In this document: positions 12,017-23,959 of the stretch, piece by piece
Layout of the letters: each line of letters begins with the position of its first letter
How positions within the stretch are numbered: the stretch's first letter is position 1
Assembly (NCBI GenBank): GCA_010645155.1
Contig: CM021318.1
Coordinates: 4,913,463-4,977,462, forward strand
Direction: 5' to 3'
Source of the DNA: Tigriopus japonicus
Lineage: Eukaryota; Arthropoda; Copepoda; Harpacticoida; Harpacticidae
Length of the DNA: 64,000 nucleotides
Notes under the pieces: generated by a model
What the model was told of the DNA's origin: nothing
Seen by the model: only the letters and a program-made list of their open reading frames with translations
Database searches by the model: none
Translations under genes and position numbers: made by a program

Positions 12017-13221
12017 ATCCTAAACGGCTCTCCTTCGGAAGGCTCCAAAAAATGAATCTCAAGTGATTAAAAAGAGATCCTTAACTCTTCCACTAATTAG
12101 AATCAACCAAGGGCCAAGTAGTTTATGTACATAGAACTCTGTGGAAAAAGACGCATTTGTCTCTGCGTTTTTCTTTGCACCCAATCATAAATCATCATCA
12201 GTTAAAACAACTCATTGACCATGCTCCCATGTGTAGCTTTTGATTTTTCATTTCATCCATCACAGGGAACTGCTCAAGAAGTTTGATAGCAATGATATTT
12301 TCTTATCTCCTGACAGGCCAGTTGTAAATGGCTTTAAATTATGAGAAACGAATTTCTCCCACTAGCAAAGCCATTTTGCCCACATCAACATGGGCGAAAC
12401 CTGTTCGTATACATATTCTGGATACACCATTGCTCAGACGTTCTTGGCCAAATTTGCAGCTTGAGAACGACCCGTCATCTCAAATCAATTGGCCACCCAC
12501 AAGATCCAGACCGGGAATTCTCCCTGAGATGTTCAATTTTCATAGTGAGTGGCAGTGTTGACGAAGAAAATCGATCACGAAAGGTCAAGTTTGATCAAGA
12601 TCTCTTTAAGGCTACCAATATGAGACATGCTTGGTCCAATTTGACTTTATATGTTGAGTGTTGCCCTTTTCGATTTTTACAAAGGAGATTAAAGAAAAAA
12701 AATCCAGAGATTGAAACGCATCGGATAATTAGCACGATCGAATTTGACTTTCCGTATGTAATCCACTCATCTTGTCATCGTTGGCGTCCTTTTTCGACAT
12801 CCAAACAGCCACGAACGAACACTTAAATGCTCGCTCTTTAAAGCTTCTGTTTAATTTGCATTGAGGCCAAATACGTACGTACAGTACATGTGCTTCACAC
12901 TTGAGTCTCTCACGATCGCCAAGAAAACTTTTAAGACCTCAATTTCCAAAACCTTCTTCAAAGAGTTTTAAAAATGTTTATTCACCGGTTCTCTGGATGT
13001 GGGGAGCGTTGGGAAACGAGCAATAAATCTAATCAGATGAATGATATTATGAAATAAATCCTAGCTTGTTTCAAAAAGTCACAATCGTGACTTCAAAACA
13101 ATCAGTTGAAAATTTGCAACACGAGAATTTCTCGTTTCGCGTCTCGTCAAGAATCAATTACAGTATGTTTGTGTGCATTTTGTCAAACGTGCCATATTTG
13201 ACTGCCTCATCTCATCATTAA
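12017..13221. other. 3' flank and intergenic DNA
   Basis: This contains the presumed 3' UTR of the WKP-repeat gene; CAATAAA occurs near 13020. A 161-codon frame at 12341-12826 overlaps another frame and has no recognisable domain, so I do not call it a gene. A short TACGTACGTACAGTACATG palindromic run lies near 12872. Confidence 0.4.
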
Positions 13222-13682
13222 AATTTGATCAAGTAATTTGAAACGGCAAATGAGTAATTCTATAAAACTTACCCACATAACTCGTGATTGAAACCACATA
13301 TGAATTTCACCTTCATTGTCAATGATGAGCCAAACACGTGGCCTGACTAGAGACGCTTTATTGTCAGGTCCTAACCTCACTAGAGCGTCTCTAGGCCTGA
13401 CGAGTCAGAAAAAGCTTTTTCTCCCTATGTCAATGTTTAAGCAGCGACGATTTTTCCCGTGAAAGGTCGTTTTTGAAAACAGAGAGTTCGCAACTACAAT
13501 TATTTTTGCCTGCCAAATTTTGCCTAAAATAAAAAATAAGTCAACAGCAACACAATAAAAGCACATGCATCTTAAAAATCAATATCTGCCGCGTCTTTTT
13601 AAGCTTCGTAATTTTTTTGTGAGATCAGCTATTTCCGAGTTAAGGACATGGACTGCTGTACCGTTTCTTTTGAATCGCCAGG
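13222..13682 (+). mobile_element. Mariner-type MITE, degenerate copy 1
   Basis: This copy is collinear with the element at 13986-14380 over most of its length. Shared landmarks include CGTGATTGAAA, AGTCAGAAAAAGC, ATCTGCCGC, TTTTTTTGTGAGATCA and the right end TGCTGTACCGTTTCTTTTG followed by CGCCAGG and a TA. The left terminus has decayed, so its start is approximate. The copy carries a small extra hairpin insertion at about 13348-13393. Confidence 0.7.
13348..13393. repeat. 46-bp hairpin insertion inside MITE
   Basis: TAGAGACGCT (13348-13357) and AGCGTCTCTA (13384-13393) form a perfect 10-bp inverted repeat around a 26-base loop. The sister MITE lacks this segment. It therefore looks like a tiny palindromic insertion, or a local inverted duplication, within copy 1. 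Confidence 0.7.
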
Positions 13683-13983
13683 TAGTGACCATTCGAGAAT
13701 CAAAGTTACAAAATCGTTAAAAATAATCAAGGGACAGGATGAAAAAGCAAAATCTTCAGTGAGTCAAAAGACAGTTGTCGGATCTAAATCACAATCAGAT
13801 TCGAAACAAAATGAAATAACGTCAAGTGAATGTTAACTTTTGCATAATAGATGTTTAAACAAACGTATGGATGTATTTCAAGAATAAGTGTTTTTTTTAC
13901 ACTTTTTATGATTGGTTCGGTGCAACGTTTAATTGAATAATGCCTTAACAGTCCTAAGATACGCTTAAAGCCACATTTGAAAG
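13683..13983. other. Spacer between MITEs
   Basis: A hydrophilic Lys/Ser/Gln-rich open frame runs through here to a stop at about 13836, but it begins inside the MITE and has no splice-supported start. It could be a decayed exon; I see nothing firmer. Confidence 0.3.
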
Positions 13984-13985
13984 TA

Positions 13986-14380
13986 CCGGGTGTTTCAAAA
14001 GAAACGGAACACCTAATTCCATCGTCAATAACTCATGATTGAAAACATGTATGAACCTCACCTTTATTGGATAGGATTGGCCAAACACTTGACTTGAAAA
14101 GTCAGAAAAAGCAATTTCACCCAATTTCAATATTTAAGCGACGACGATTTTTTCCCTGAAGGGCCCTTAACGAAAACAGAGCGTTCGTGACTCCGACTTT
14201 TTTCTCTCTTCATAAATTTGGCTAAAATCAAAAATAAGGCGACAAAAAGAGAATAACAACTTGTGTATCTTAAGAATTGTTATCTGCCGCATCTTTTTGA
14301 GCTCTATATATTTTTTGTGAGATCAACCATTTCCGAGTTACGGACATGGTTTGCTGTTCCGTTTCTTATGCATCACCCGG
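13986..14380 (+). mobile_element. Mariner-type MITE, intact copy 2 (395 bp)
   Basis: TA dinucleotides at 13984-13985 and 14381-14382 flank a 395-bp element. Its ends are inverted: the left starts CCGGGTG and continues AGAAACGGAACA, and the right is GTTCCGTTTCTT...CACCCGG. TA duplication plus CCGGGTG-type termini and no transposase frame fit a non-autonomous Tc1/mariner-like MITE. Copy 1 lies 300 bp upstream in the same orientation. Confidence 0.8.
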
Positions 14381-14382
14381 TA

Positions 14383-15562
14383 TGCTTGCAGTGTGTCTTG
14401 GCGCAGACAAACCATGCAAGCTGGTGTCTCTTTGAGGTCTCTTTGTGGATGATAGACTTTTTTTGGACAATCCTTAAAGTTGAGACATGTTGGGATACTG
14501 AACAATCCATTCCAACCAAAGTTCTGTCCTCTTCTTCTTGAGGGACAAATGCAGGGCATTCTGCCAACTGTCCTAATTATCCCATCGATGACATGATCTC
14601 ATCCATGCGCAAGGGCTCGAACAGGGAAATAAAAAAAAACACGTTATGTTTAATAATATTAAATGGTTCTGAAACCGTAAAGTTAAAAACCAATCAATCA
14701 CGAATTGTAATATTGTGGTAGTCTTTAAGGGTTTACACTAGGTCCGCATAAGTAAACAAATGGACAAAAGAAGTTGATAACATGGAAAATAATGTTCTGC
14801 AATATTCAAACACACACTGGTTGAAAACAGGAATGAAGGAGACCTTGCAAATCAAGAAAAGATACAAATTGTTCGAACACTGCTGAATTATGAGCCATTC
14901 TTTTGATCTTGGGATGGCAAATCTATGGCAAAGAGTTTGTGATTGGCCTTTGCCAAGTGCTCATCTTACTTCTTTTCATCGAGTAAAAGGGTGTTAAATT
15001 GCCTTCCAGGTGTGAATTGGAGTGCATTCTTTGTGGTGTTTAAAGCCGTTGAACTTTTATATGCAAGCCAATTTGTACATAGTAAATCTTTCCAACAGCT
15101 GGGGGGCTAAAACCATTAGGTCACTAAAGTTTGTGCGCAATTTCATTTATTTTAACGCCACGCGATCTTTACGGCTATGTTGAGAGTTTGTGTTGGGTTC
15201 ACACCTCTTTGGCAGAAGACGACTTGACAATTCGCCAATTTTCATGTTCTTAATTGTATGGTATATCCAAATTTGGTTTAGACGCACTGCTAAATAATGA
15301 ACTAAAATAAATTAGTTTTCCATTGATATTTTCAAAACGTGTTTTCCTTGATTAGAAGTATTTTTCCAACGTCTTCTTGACGTACCCCCTGGGTCTCTTT
15401 TTGGAAGGAACTAACTACCATCCCACTTTCGTCCAAGTGTGAAACTTCATGTAAAGCACCCAATCCGTCCACAAAAGAATTTGGTCGCCGTAACAAATTG
15501 GGAAAGAATTCGTTCACTTACTATTAAGGGTGTCTTGTAACAAATATCCATACATATTGCAG
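14383..15562. other. Intergenic, no supported gene
   Basis: No recognisable exon. A minus-strand 61-codon frame at 15332-15517 reads like plausible protein but lacks a supported splice partner and has no family signature. Confidence 0.3.
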
Positions 15563-15742
15563 GACAGCGGCAATAATTTGGTTAAAGAATGCACCCATAA
15601 AGAGCTAACCACCCGTCAAAAAGCGTACGAAGAAAAATGTCGACGACTAAGCTTAATTGATAGACTTTTCTTGAAGTCCGATATTTCAACGAGCTTGTCC
15701 TTAATGCCACATTATGGCACGTTGAGAACTGCCAAGCGCTGA
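15563..15742 (+). CDS. Possible 3'-terminal exon of unknown gene
   Basis: A good acceptor (CATATTGCAG ending at 15562) precedes an open frame of 59 codons ending TGA. It starts DSGNNLVKECTHKELTTRQK and ends HYGTLRTAKR. The composition is charged and helix-like with ordinary codon use, unlike the surrounding AT-rich noise. I cannot find the upstream exon with confidence, nor do I recognise the family, so this is a candidate only. It could equally be an exon of a gene whose other exons lie in the preceding 1 kb. Confidence 0.35.
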   Translation, partial: DSGNNLVKECTHKELTTRQKAYEEKCRRLSLIDRLFLKSDISTSLSLMPHYGTLRTAKR

Positions 15743-17112
15743 TCTAATGATCATTGATTACTGGTAATCAGTGAGGTTGTCTTGCTTTACAAAGAGGACC
15801 CACCAATTATCTGATCGTCATTGATGACGGGCCAACTACCAATTTAGCCATCGTTTATCTTGCACTACATTTCCATACTCAAAAAGGCAACCTATGCATC
15901 CTATCGTACTTGTGGGATCATGGATCAGTCAACCACTGATCCGGAGAGTTAGTGGTATATTTTGATCGGATAGTGTTCGGTTGAATTTCACTTCAAGAGA
16001 AACAAGTAAGGTAATGAGTTGAAACTTTGACGTGAATGCGGCTCCATGTTCCCATTATCAGCGGTTAATCGACCTTTTATGATGGCTAAACAAACTCGAC
16101 AGCCTTTGATTATACGGGGCCAAGAATTTTTGAAGAGGTCTTAATAGACAGTACATTGAGGAGACACCAAAGTGAATGAAACGTCAACTATTCCAACAAT
16201 GAATAGGGACTTTGGATCTTGACGAAGTTTTCCAATACGGCGTTCAAGTTGCCTCAGTAAAGTCTCACATTCACAGATGTGAATTGCGTAACGGCCTCGC
16301 TTTAAGGAAATTTAGCGGCACTAATAGCTATCGTTGTTCTGTTCGCTTTACAACGCTGTTTGGTAGTCAACTCTTCTGCAGTGTTCAGAATCTAGGAATA
16401 AAGCTGAGCTATCGATCTGTGACTCGTTGGTGTTGGTTGCTGCTCATAGAATGAAACTCATCTGTCAATAGAGAGCAAAAGGCCACTGTCACACACTTTA
16501 ATGGGACCAAATTGGACACGTGCTCACACATCGAACAGTATGATCTTGTCTCACCGGAATTCGACCGCTTCTGGAATGTTGGTCAGTGATTGTCTCATCC
16601 ATTGGGATTAAGAAAAAAACAATCACCGTGGTAATGCCAAAATTTGCCTAATTGCTCTCGTTAAGTCAAATCAATAACTTCCATGAATGAAAGAAAGTAT
16701 CCCAAACCACAAGGTGACAATAGGGTTTAAGGTTAATATTTTTTCGTCGATACCAAATAACGAAGAAGGGTGATGATGGCGACCATGTTTATATTGGTTT
16801 TAACTTGGAAGCAGGCCTGACAAAGGGGGATGACTGGAATATTGGTTGAGCGTTCTTGAAAAGTGAACCAATGCAACAATGCGTAATCGGACCCCAATTT
16901 GGGATGAATTTTTAATGACAGCCACTTCTGAGGATAGCCACACACCTCTAGACCCCATACAGGAACCAAGCCATAGATAGAAGTGAAAGGTGCTTAACAA
17001 GTGGAACAAGAGATAAAACCATGATGGTCCGTAGCGGGATCGCGGCACAGTTCCAATCGAACGTCCACCTGGAAAACAAGCTCCTCAATCAACCCATTCA
17101 CACTCAAAGAAC
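15743..17112. other. Upstream region of the nuclear receptor gene
   Basis: No exon is supported. The last about 70 bases presumably form the 5' UTR of the nuclear receptor gene that starts at 17113. Confidence 0.35.
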
Positions 17113-19435
17113 ATGGGTAAGTCAAATGTATTACAAACCCCATTTTCAAAACATCATAACACCTCAATGAAGGAGTAAATTTATTTGCATCAAATCAAAT
17201 AACCATTATTCAAATACGAATGTAAAAATATGTACAATGATTGCTTTTGTAATGAGCAACAATGGAATTGAAAGAGTCAAGTTTCCTCATTCCAAAAAAA
17301 AGAATGTCGTGGTCGAATGTAAGGGCATTCATTGAAAAACAAGAGAATAAAAGCTAAAGATAGATTTCAAATACTATCTGGCCTTTTCAGGTCGAACTCT
17401 ACCTGTTCCCGTGGTTTGTCGAGTGTGTGGAGACAAGTCTTATGGTAAACATTACGGCGTCTTCTGTTGTGACGGATGCTCCTGTTTCTTCAAAAGAAGT
17501 ATCCGAAAAAAGATTGCTTATACGTGCATATGTAAGTTCTCCAAAACTTGACCATTTAACTTCGGCCAAGATCAGTAAAGATTCGGAACGGATTATTCAA
17601 CCAAAACGGAAAAGGCTAGTGACAAATGATCCTTTTATCGAGCTTGAAATCCGGTAGACACCAACAATTATTCACGGTTGAAAAGGGGTCATACTCTCCA
17701 ATCAAAGCGTGAACCAAGCGATTCAACCAGAACCACTTTATGTTCCATTTTTAAGAGGACTGTTATGTCGTTGAGCTTGTTTCACGTCAAAGTTTTCTAA
17801 GCTTGAAAAAAAGCTAAAGCTAAAAGTGAAGTTCAAAAGTGTCAAACAATTGTTGATTGACAACAAGTAAGTCTCAATGATGAATGTCTTTCGTCTTCAT
17901 TTATGAGTCGAAAATCCATGTATTTACCCGTGGAGAGTAACGATTATCTTCGGGTCATTGCGTGAGTCGAGTCCCTGATGTTGAAAAGGGCCAATTGTTA
18001 CTACTGAAAGTGTCATTGAGTCAAGTTTGATTTATGAGTTTCTTATTGCGGCAAAAGCACAGAAATTTTTCACTTGACGTTCATGGGCGAAGGTTTGGCA
18101 GAAATGTCTGTCTCTGTCTACTTCTCCTTGGGCACGAAATGATGGTTAGTTTGTTGGTTGGTTGTGTAATTATTGCTTTGTGTGTTCCAGCTGGTAAGGG
18201 AAACTGTCAAATAGACAAGGCCAGGCGAAACTGGTGTCCGTCATGCAGACTGGAAAAGTGCTTCCAAGCGAGCATGAACCCGCAGGGTGAGTGAATTAAT
18301 ATTTAGAGAAAAATCCCCCAAAATATTGGACCTAAAACATTGTCATCATAGATAGACATTGGGACGTAAAGAGACTCACGGACTAGTACCGACACAACTA
18401 CTTTCACGCTAGAGGACATTTTGCAAACAAAAATAAAAAATGAAAGGAAGAAAAGCGTTTATGCATGATAAAATGCCTTTCCGACTAATCTGTATCGTTG
18501 AGAAATGTACTTGCCAGTGGTCAGCTTGGAGGAAATTCTAAATTGAGAATTTTTCGTTCCAATTCATAGCTGTACAAGAAGAACGAGGACCAAGGAAATC
18601 GACTGATCCAATCATGCTCAAGGAGAGCCGAACTAATCTCAGCACGCTTTCTAGACCTTGGGTTCAAACGCGAAAATTCGAAAGCAAAACGACATTCTCC
18701 AAATCAGGCAGAAGTATGCCAAAGAGGAATGAATAGTTTGAAGACATTTCAGTGCACGCTTATCATCCTTTTCAGACCTGGTTTTTGTTTCTCAACGGAT
18801 CGAAAAAGATTTACCAGATTTGGTCCCGCCTTCAATACATATGCTCTTGGTTACAATCTTGAAAATTGGAAGTCATGGCAACACCGCTACACTTTTGCCT
18901 TTTCAAAGACTGTCTCTTTGTCTAAAGGTGTGGCCGCAGATTTGGACAATGCAATTAGCTCAATCCAGACTGGAACTAAAAACCTTCATGGATGACACAA
19001 GTCTGTGTCAATCAACGTTATATCAAACTTGGAACACTTTAATTGAAGACATTCGAAATCTACACATAGATCAAGCGGAGCACGGCTTGATAGAAACTTA
19101 CCTTTTAGGTGGAACAGGCAAGGAAACGGAATTTTGCGCTGGTATCAGAACTAATAGGAACTCGGAAAAACAACCAATATTTGAAATGCTTTCTTATAGT
19201 AGATGGTGCCACTGTGGAACACAACCAAGGGGTCCTAAGAGATCTTAGCCACTTCGCTCTTGCTCGTTACCACCTTTTGGCACATCCTGGGGATCCAACC
19301 AGACTTCCAAAGATTTTACTTCACACACATCAGCTCCAGAGGGTGGCTAATCAAGAAAATGTTCTCAGATTGTTCTTCAGCAAAACAACGTCCCTGGTAT
19401 TTTTGGCCATCAACAATATTATGTCCCATTTTTGA
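17113..19435 (+). CDS. NR2E6: NR2E6-like nuclear receptor (317 aa)
   Basis: Proposed CDS join(17113..17116,17391..17531,18191..18286,18570..18713,18776..19108,19200..19435); every junction is phase-consistent. Exon 1 supplies only ATG plus G, giving [11 protein letters not shown] at the N-terminus. Zinc finger 1 uses C11, C14, C28 and C31. Its P-box is CDGCSC, followed by FFKRS, rather than the usual CEGCKG or the CDGCAG/SG of tailless/dissatisfaction. Finger 2 runs TCISGKGNC to NWCPSC (residues 46-67). [10 protein letters not shown] after it is the NR2E-type C-terminal extension. The ligand-binding region is diverged, but LPFQ...[23 protein letters not shown] and LRLFFSKT match NR2E helices. 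The LBD introns at 18714-18775 and 19109-19199 are short. It is expected to be a nuclear DNA-binding regulator, probably neural or photoreceptor by family analogy. The LBD exon edges are less certain than the DBD. Confidence 0.85.
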
Positions 19436-20600
19436 AACAATATAACACTTGATCTAAGCAAGGACATCTTAATTCCTCTGGACGAATTACAGAAATACAG
19501 CTGTATTTCGGCCTGTCATTGTACTAAAATGAAAGGTTATTTCCAAGGCATTAAATTTTCCGTTGAATTTTCATTTTATTAACAAGGACGGAGGTGGTAT
19601 TCTGCAATATATAATATATCCCGTGTTGAATCATCCTTGATCAAAGTCAGGGTGACGTCAAAAGAAATTCATTAGTTCTTTGTTATCTCACAAGGGGGCA
19701 TGACGAACTTGGTCCCTTGGGACATTTGCTAGCTCCCTCTATCACGACATTTTCATCAGCTGTTAAAATGAACAACACAACAAAAGATGACTCAACAGAG
19801 CTGAGCTCAACACAGCCAGTCAACATGGAACACAGCTAATGGAGAAAGCGGCATGATGGAATAGAAAGGCTGTGCAAAACCATTTCATAATTTCAGCAGA
19901 ATTATGAGTGGAATACTTTCTTAGCGACAACAAAGGTAAGTTTGCTTATTAATTAGCTTATGAATTGAAATAATTAAGATTGGAGAATGAGAATATTCAT
20001 TCCCAGATGAAAGTTCTATTGAACCCTAAAAGGTGTAAATATGGGTAGAGATAAGAAAAATAAATCTTCTTTTTGTTAAGGCTCACGGTAATTGTTCTGT
20101 TTCAAGTGAACACATTTTCGTGACGTATTCGAGCATAAAAAAGACGGGAGGTCAAAATCCCGACAGATTTCGGCCAAACGTGTTTGAGATGAATTCTTAC
20201 GCGAATTATTAACCACACTGACCACTCAACCTCGATTTCTGAAAGGGATTTTAGTGTAAGGGTAAGGGGCTCTCAAAAATTCAAGCTGCTTTTCGGTCTT
20301 TTGCGGTTGATTTATTTTTTGCATTGCAAGGTGAACAAATGGAATGGAATTCGTCGAAGACTAATTCTTGCAACACAAATAACACTAATAAAAATTTCGG
20401 ATTGGTTAGGTGAACTAATGCCTTTGGGATTCAATAAATCCCAAAGGCATTTGTTGCCTATCAACAAACTCATTGAAAAGGAAACATAAAATATACTAAA
20501 AATACTTTTTTGTCACCAAATTTTGATAACCTACATTTCTCCACTTTTTTGTATCTAGATGCTAGTTAGTTAGTTAGTTAGATGCTAGAAGGCAAGTGAT
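19436..20600. other. Intergenic, no gene seen
   Basis: No coding exon. A consensus donor (CAAAGGTAAGT near 19933) could end a noncoding first exon of a downstream gene such as HMG-CoA synthase, but nothing ties them together. Confidence 0.35.
20417..20451. repeat. Perfect 15-bp hairpin
   Basis: AATGCCTTTGGGATT and its exact reverse complement are separated by five bases (CAATA). No gene end is nearby to make it a transcript feature, so it is recorded as an unexplained palindrome. Confidence 0.85.
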
Positions 20601-20676
20601 GCACTGAAAGGGCCCATTACCAAAACCGAAAGTTTCGGCCGAAAGAGGGCTTAACTAAAACCGAAACCGAAAGCAG
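20601..20676 (-). mobile_element. Truncated copy of the TTTCGG-rich hAT-type MITE
   Basis: GAAAGGGCCCATTACC to GAAACCGAAAGCAG is the reverse complement of the right half of the nested element at 21155-21494, including the AAGTTTCGGCCGAAAGAGGG core. The outer terminus is degraded and the other half is missing. Confidence 0.75.
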
Positions 20677-20707
20677 CTGACTGACTTAATTTTTGTAGAC
20701 TAATGAT

Positions 20708-21541
20708 TAGGGACGGGCAAAAAGTGCAAATCAAAACAAGCTTTTGGTTACCAAAAGTTGCAGAAAAATCAGCCCAAAATCGTAAAATAAAATGCAAAAA
20801 AGGTCAAAAGTGCAAATAAAAACCAAAAAAGCGCAAAAAAATAAAAAATTCGCAAAAAACTGAAATTTTTGAAACAAAAAGCTTCAGCTACTTTCTTGTC
20901 ATCTGCTTATTACTTTTCAATCTTGAAGAGCAAAATTTAGATATTGAAGTAGTGGTAATCTATACTATGCTAGCCTACGCTGGGAGCCGTAAAATCAGAT
21001 TTGGGCTTCAAATTTGAAAAAAATCTTCGAAAAGTAAACATTTTCAAAGAAGAAATAGCTGACTCTCAACAATTTGTTCATTTTAGGCCGAATTCGAAAA
21101 AAAAATCGTGCAAATAAAGGCGAAAAGTGTAAAAAGGCAAATAAATGTGTTTATTAGTGATGGACCCAAAGCGCTTTCGGCCGAAATTTCGGTTTCGGTT
21201 TCGGTTTTGGTTAAGCCTACCGAAACCGAAAGCAGACAAGCACTATATGAAATAGAGTTTGACAACGAAATCGAAAAAAAATTGGTCCAAAAACCTCTGA
21301 AATCTAAGTTTTAAGATTTTTCAAAATTTGCGACTGCCCAACATCGAACACATTCTAATTTTTAAGGCGGATTTTGCATTTGAACAATTTTGTAAACAGT
21401 GAACACTGCTTTCGGTTTCGGTTTCGATTTCGGTTAAGCCCTCTTTCGGCCGAAACTTTCGGTTTCGGTTATGAGCCCTTTCGGTCCATCACTAGTGTTT
21501 ATGTTAACAAAAAATCTTTTTACACTTTTTGCCCGTCCCTA
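20708..21541. mobile_element. hAT-type non-autonomous element with 8-bp TSD (834 bp)
   Basis: CTAATGAT is present exactly at 20700-20707 and again at 21542-21549. Between them the ends are inverted: the left begins TAGGGACGGGCAAAAAGTG and the right ends with CACTTTTTGCCCGTCCCTA. An exact 8-bp duplication fitting nTnnnnAn plus TIRs starting TAGGG is the hAT superfamily signature. There is no transposase frame, so it is non-autonomous. The interior is rich in GCAAAAAA-type runs and is interrupted by a second element at 21155-21494. Confidence 0.9.
21155..21494. mobile_element. Nested hAT-type MITE with 8-bp TSD (340 bp)
   Basis: GTGTTTAT at 21147-21154 is repeated exactly at 21495-21502. The element begins TAGTGATGGACC and ends GGTCCATCACTA. 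Its interior is dominated by TTTCGG/CCGAAA repeats and two TTTCGGCCGAAA palindromes, so it can fold on itself. It lies wholly inside the 20708-21541 element, so the outer element inserted first. Confidence 0.9.
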
Positions 21542-21549
21542 CTAATGAT

Positions 21550-23920
21550 ACTTAAATTAGTGCGATTAACATGGAACAAAATGTCACCATTGTGGGCATT
21601 GCTTGGTTTTCCGTTTTTCTCAAAGCATCGTATAAGATTAACATCTCACATGCATTAACTATTACAAGTTTCCACAACTATCCCTTCTTAAAGAATAGCT
21701 CATTCTTAGTCTGTTTATTCCCAGATTTCATTTTGCCGCACATCTTTGCCATTTCGTAACGTCGAAGGGGGTTTGAGAGATGGTTTTAATCCAAACATCT
21801 TTGAGATGGGCATTTACATGATAATGAAACATCTTTTTAGGTCAATGAGGGTCATAAATATTCCCTTTTCGCTGGAACACGACCTCCTCTCTTGATTATT
21901 CTTTACTCAGTCTGGAAATTCAATTCCAGAAACCCAAGCAAGTAAGCAAGCACCTTTGTTTGTGTGCCAATTTTCTTTTAGCTCGGTCGGCCAAACATTT
22001 TGGAAAATAATTCATTCATTTCTGGGAGGACCGACTTGGCACGCAGTCAGCAGGTGTCAGATTATCATGCCAAAGAGACACTACTATCCACATGTCTAGA
22101 TTTCAGAGTTGTGTCAGCAGAATGTGGTGTGCAAGATCGTCCATATTCAAGGGAGGGGAGTTTTCACTCTTGGAAGATTTGGAGACGAGGAGGAACAGGA
22201 GGAGGAAGATCAGAAGAAGGAGGAGGATTGCAGAAATGCACACGAATCGTGAATTCATGAACACGTGGTGAGCCAGCGTCGAGAACTTCCAGACTACTCG
22301 GGAAGATATTATTGGCCATTTAGAAGCACTTTCAAAAGTAATAACGACGGAAAACAAAAGGCTCGCTTTCGAGGGAGTAAATCTCTAAGTTTCTTTTACT
22401 ATGTACGTAGACTCGGTGTCGTCTGTTGGTTTGAGGGGGCATACTAACGAGTAGTGTGTAAGTCATATCTGTGTAAGGATCTTCTTCTGGAGGGGACCCC
22501 CTCTACCTAGCACTACGCAAGCCACCACCAGTCCATCCAGGTTTCTTCCTGCCATCTTGCCCGTCAACCATCATCACCAAATGGTTAATTTCTTCACCGA
22601 CGGCAGCAGGCATGGTTTTGAGAGACCTGAAACCACTTGGCTTAGGACGGGTGGGAAAAGTGCTGGTCCTGTTAAATTCAGGTTCCTGCCATATTGCTCT
22701 GCAGAAAACGAGGGCACATGGAGGGTCTCTATTCCAGCAGACTGTTCTCATCCATCGCCTGTGGGGGGCGGCGAATGGTGGCCCTTCACAAGATCGGACT
22801 GTCTCAGTTGGCGATACTGGCGTTCAGAGAAGTAAGAGATGTACAGTAGTAGTTTCTCATCGAGCAGTAGATTGGTGGCCGTAGCCGTGGTGTTTTCTCT
22901 ATATCTGAAGAAGTGCAAGCCACTTGCCAAGAGGAGGCTTGAGGGATTTGGAGAGGATGCGTAAATGCCCAGAAGAATAGGAAGACGACAGACCTGTGGT
23001 GTCAATTGGCCCTGGGAGTAGTGAGTGGTAGTGAATATTGGCAATGTTTAGAAGTGATCAAAGTGCTATAGCAAGGAGTTTTATAGTAGAGTGAAACGAT
23101 CTACTCTTTCAAGCATTTAACATACAGGTGGGTGATTGAGTAATGGTAGTAATTTTGCAAGCTCACGAAGGATTGGACATATTTTTTCTCATTCACTATC
23201 CACGTTGTTGATGTGAGATGAGGTAGTCAGACATACAGAGTCAAATGTACTGTATGATTGTGATGCAGACAACAGAACACTCGATAGGCTCTGGAGAGGG
23301 AATCTTTTCGATCATTAGATCATATCAGGCCATCAAAATAAACAATCTCAGATTTTCTCTCAAAGGCTCTGTTTAAAACATTTCCCTTCACGTACACAAT
23401 ACACCAATCAAAAGAGATTGATAATATTGAGCGCTCTTTGCACTTAGTTCATATCAAATCTGTTTTGTGAGAGTTTTGATAAATACTTGCTAGATAGATA
23501 TTTTAGCCTTCCCACTGACAGACCCGAAATTAATCTCTCGTTTTGAAACTTGTTTGAGCATGATTGTTGTTTCCCTCTGTTGTTTTTTTTTTTTGAGCGG
23601 AAATCGAGACGCAATGATCACTTGATGGTTGAATTATGTTTTCCCTTTTTTCTAATACCTCAATTGTTTTCGCTTTGAAACCCATGAGTGAACAATCGCT
23701 CCTCTTATGAAGTTGTTTGAGTGAGAGAGCTTTGAAATTTAAAAATAGTCGTAAGGTGAGAGATCATCTTGATAGACGCTTTTCAAAGTCTCGAAATAAA
23801 CTCCAAACTGAAGTCCAATCAGTCTTTGAACACTCGCGTCTCTCGATAGGTCCTTCTCGATCGACTGGTGGTTTTCTATTCTAATTAGACATTGACTCCG
23901 GTGTTTTTATATTTTTGCAG
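21550..23920. other. Intergenic and presumed 5' region/intron of HMG-CoA synthase
   Basis: No coding exon is supported. A clear acceptor (TTTTTGCAG) ends at 23920, so the HMG-CoA synthase transcript must have at least one upstream exon. That exon should lie in this stretch or earlier, but I cannot single it out. A GGAGGA-rich patch lies at about 22180-22230. Confidence 0.4.
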
Positions 23921-23959
23921 CCCGATATTCACGAACCAATCACTCCGAGCTTTGGCAAG

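Noticed and set aside
12341..12826. 161-codon plus-strand frame
   Set aside because: No domain, no splice-supported start, overlaps another frame of similar quality and lies in the probable 3' flank of the upstream gene.
22000..23044. Several 60-98 codon overlapping frames
   Set aside because: Both strands open in GC-richer DNA, none with a recognisable motif; likely noncoding upstream DNA of HMG-CoA synthase.
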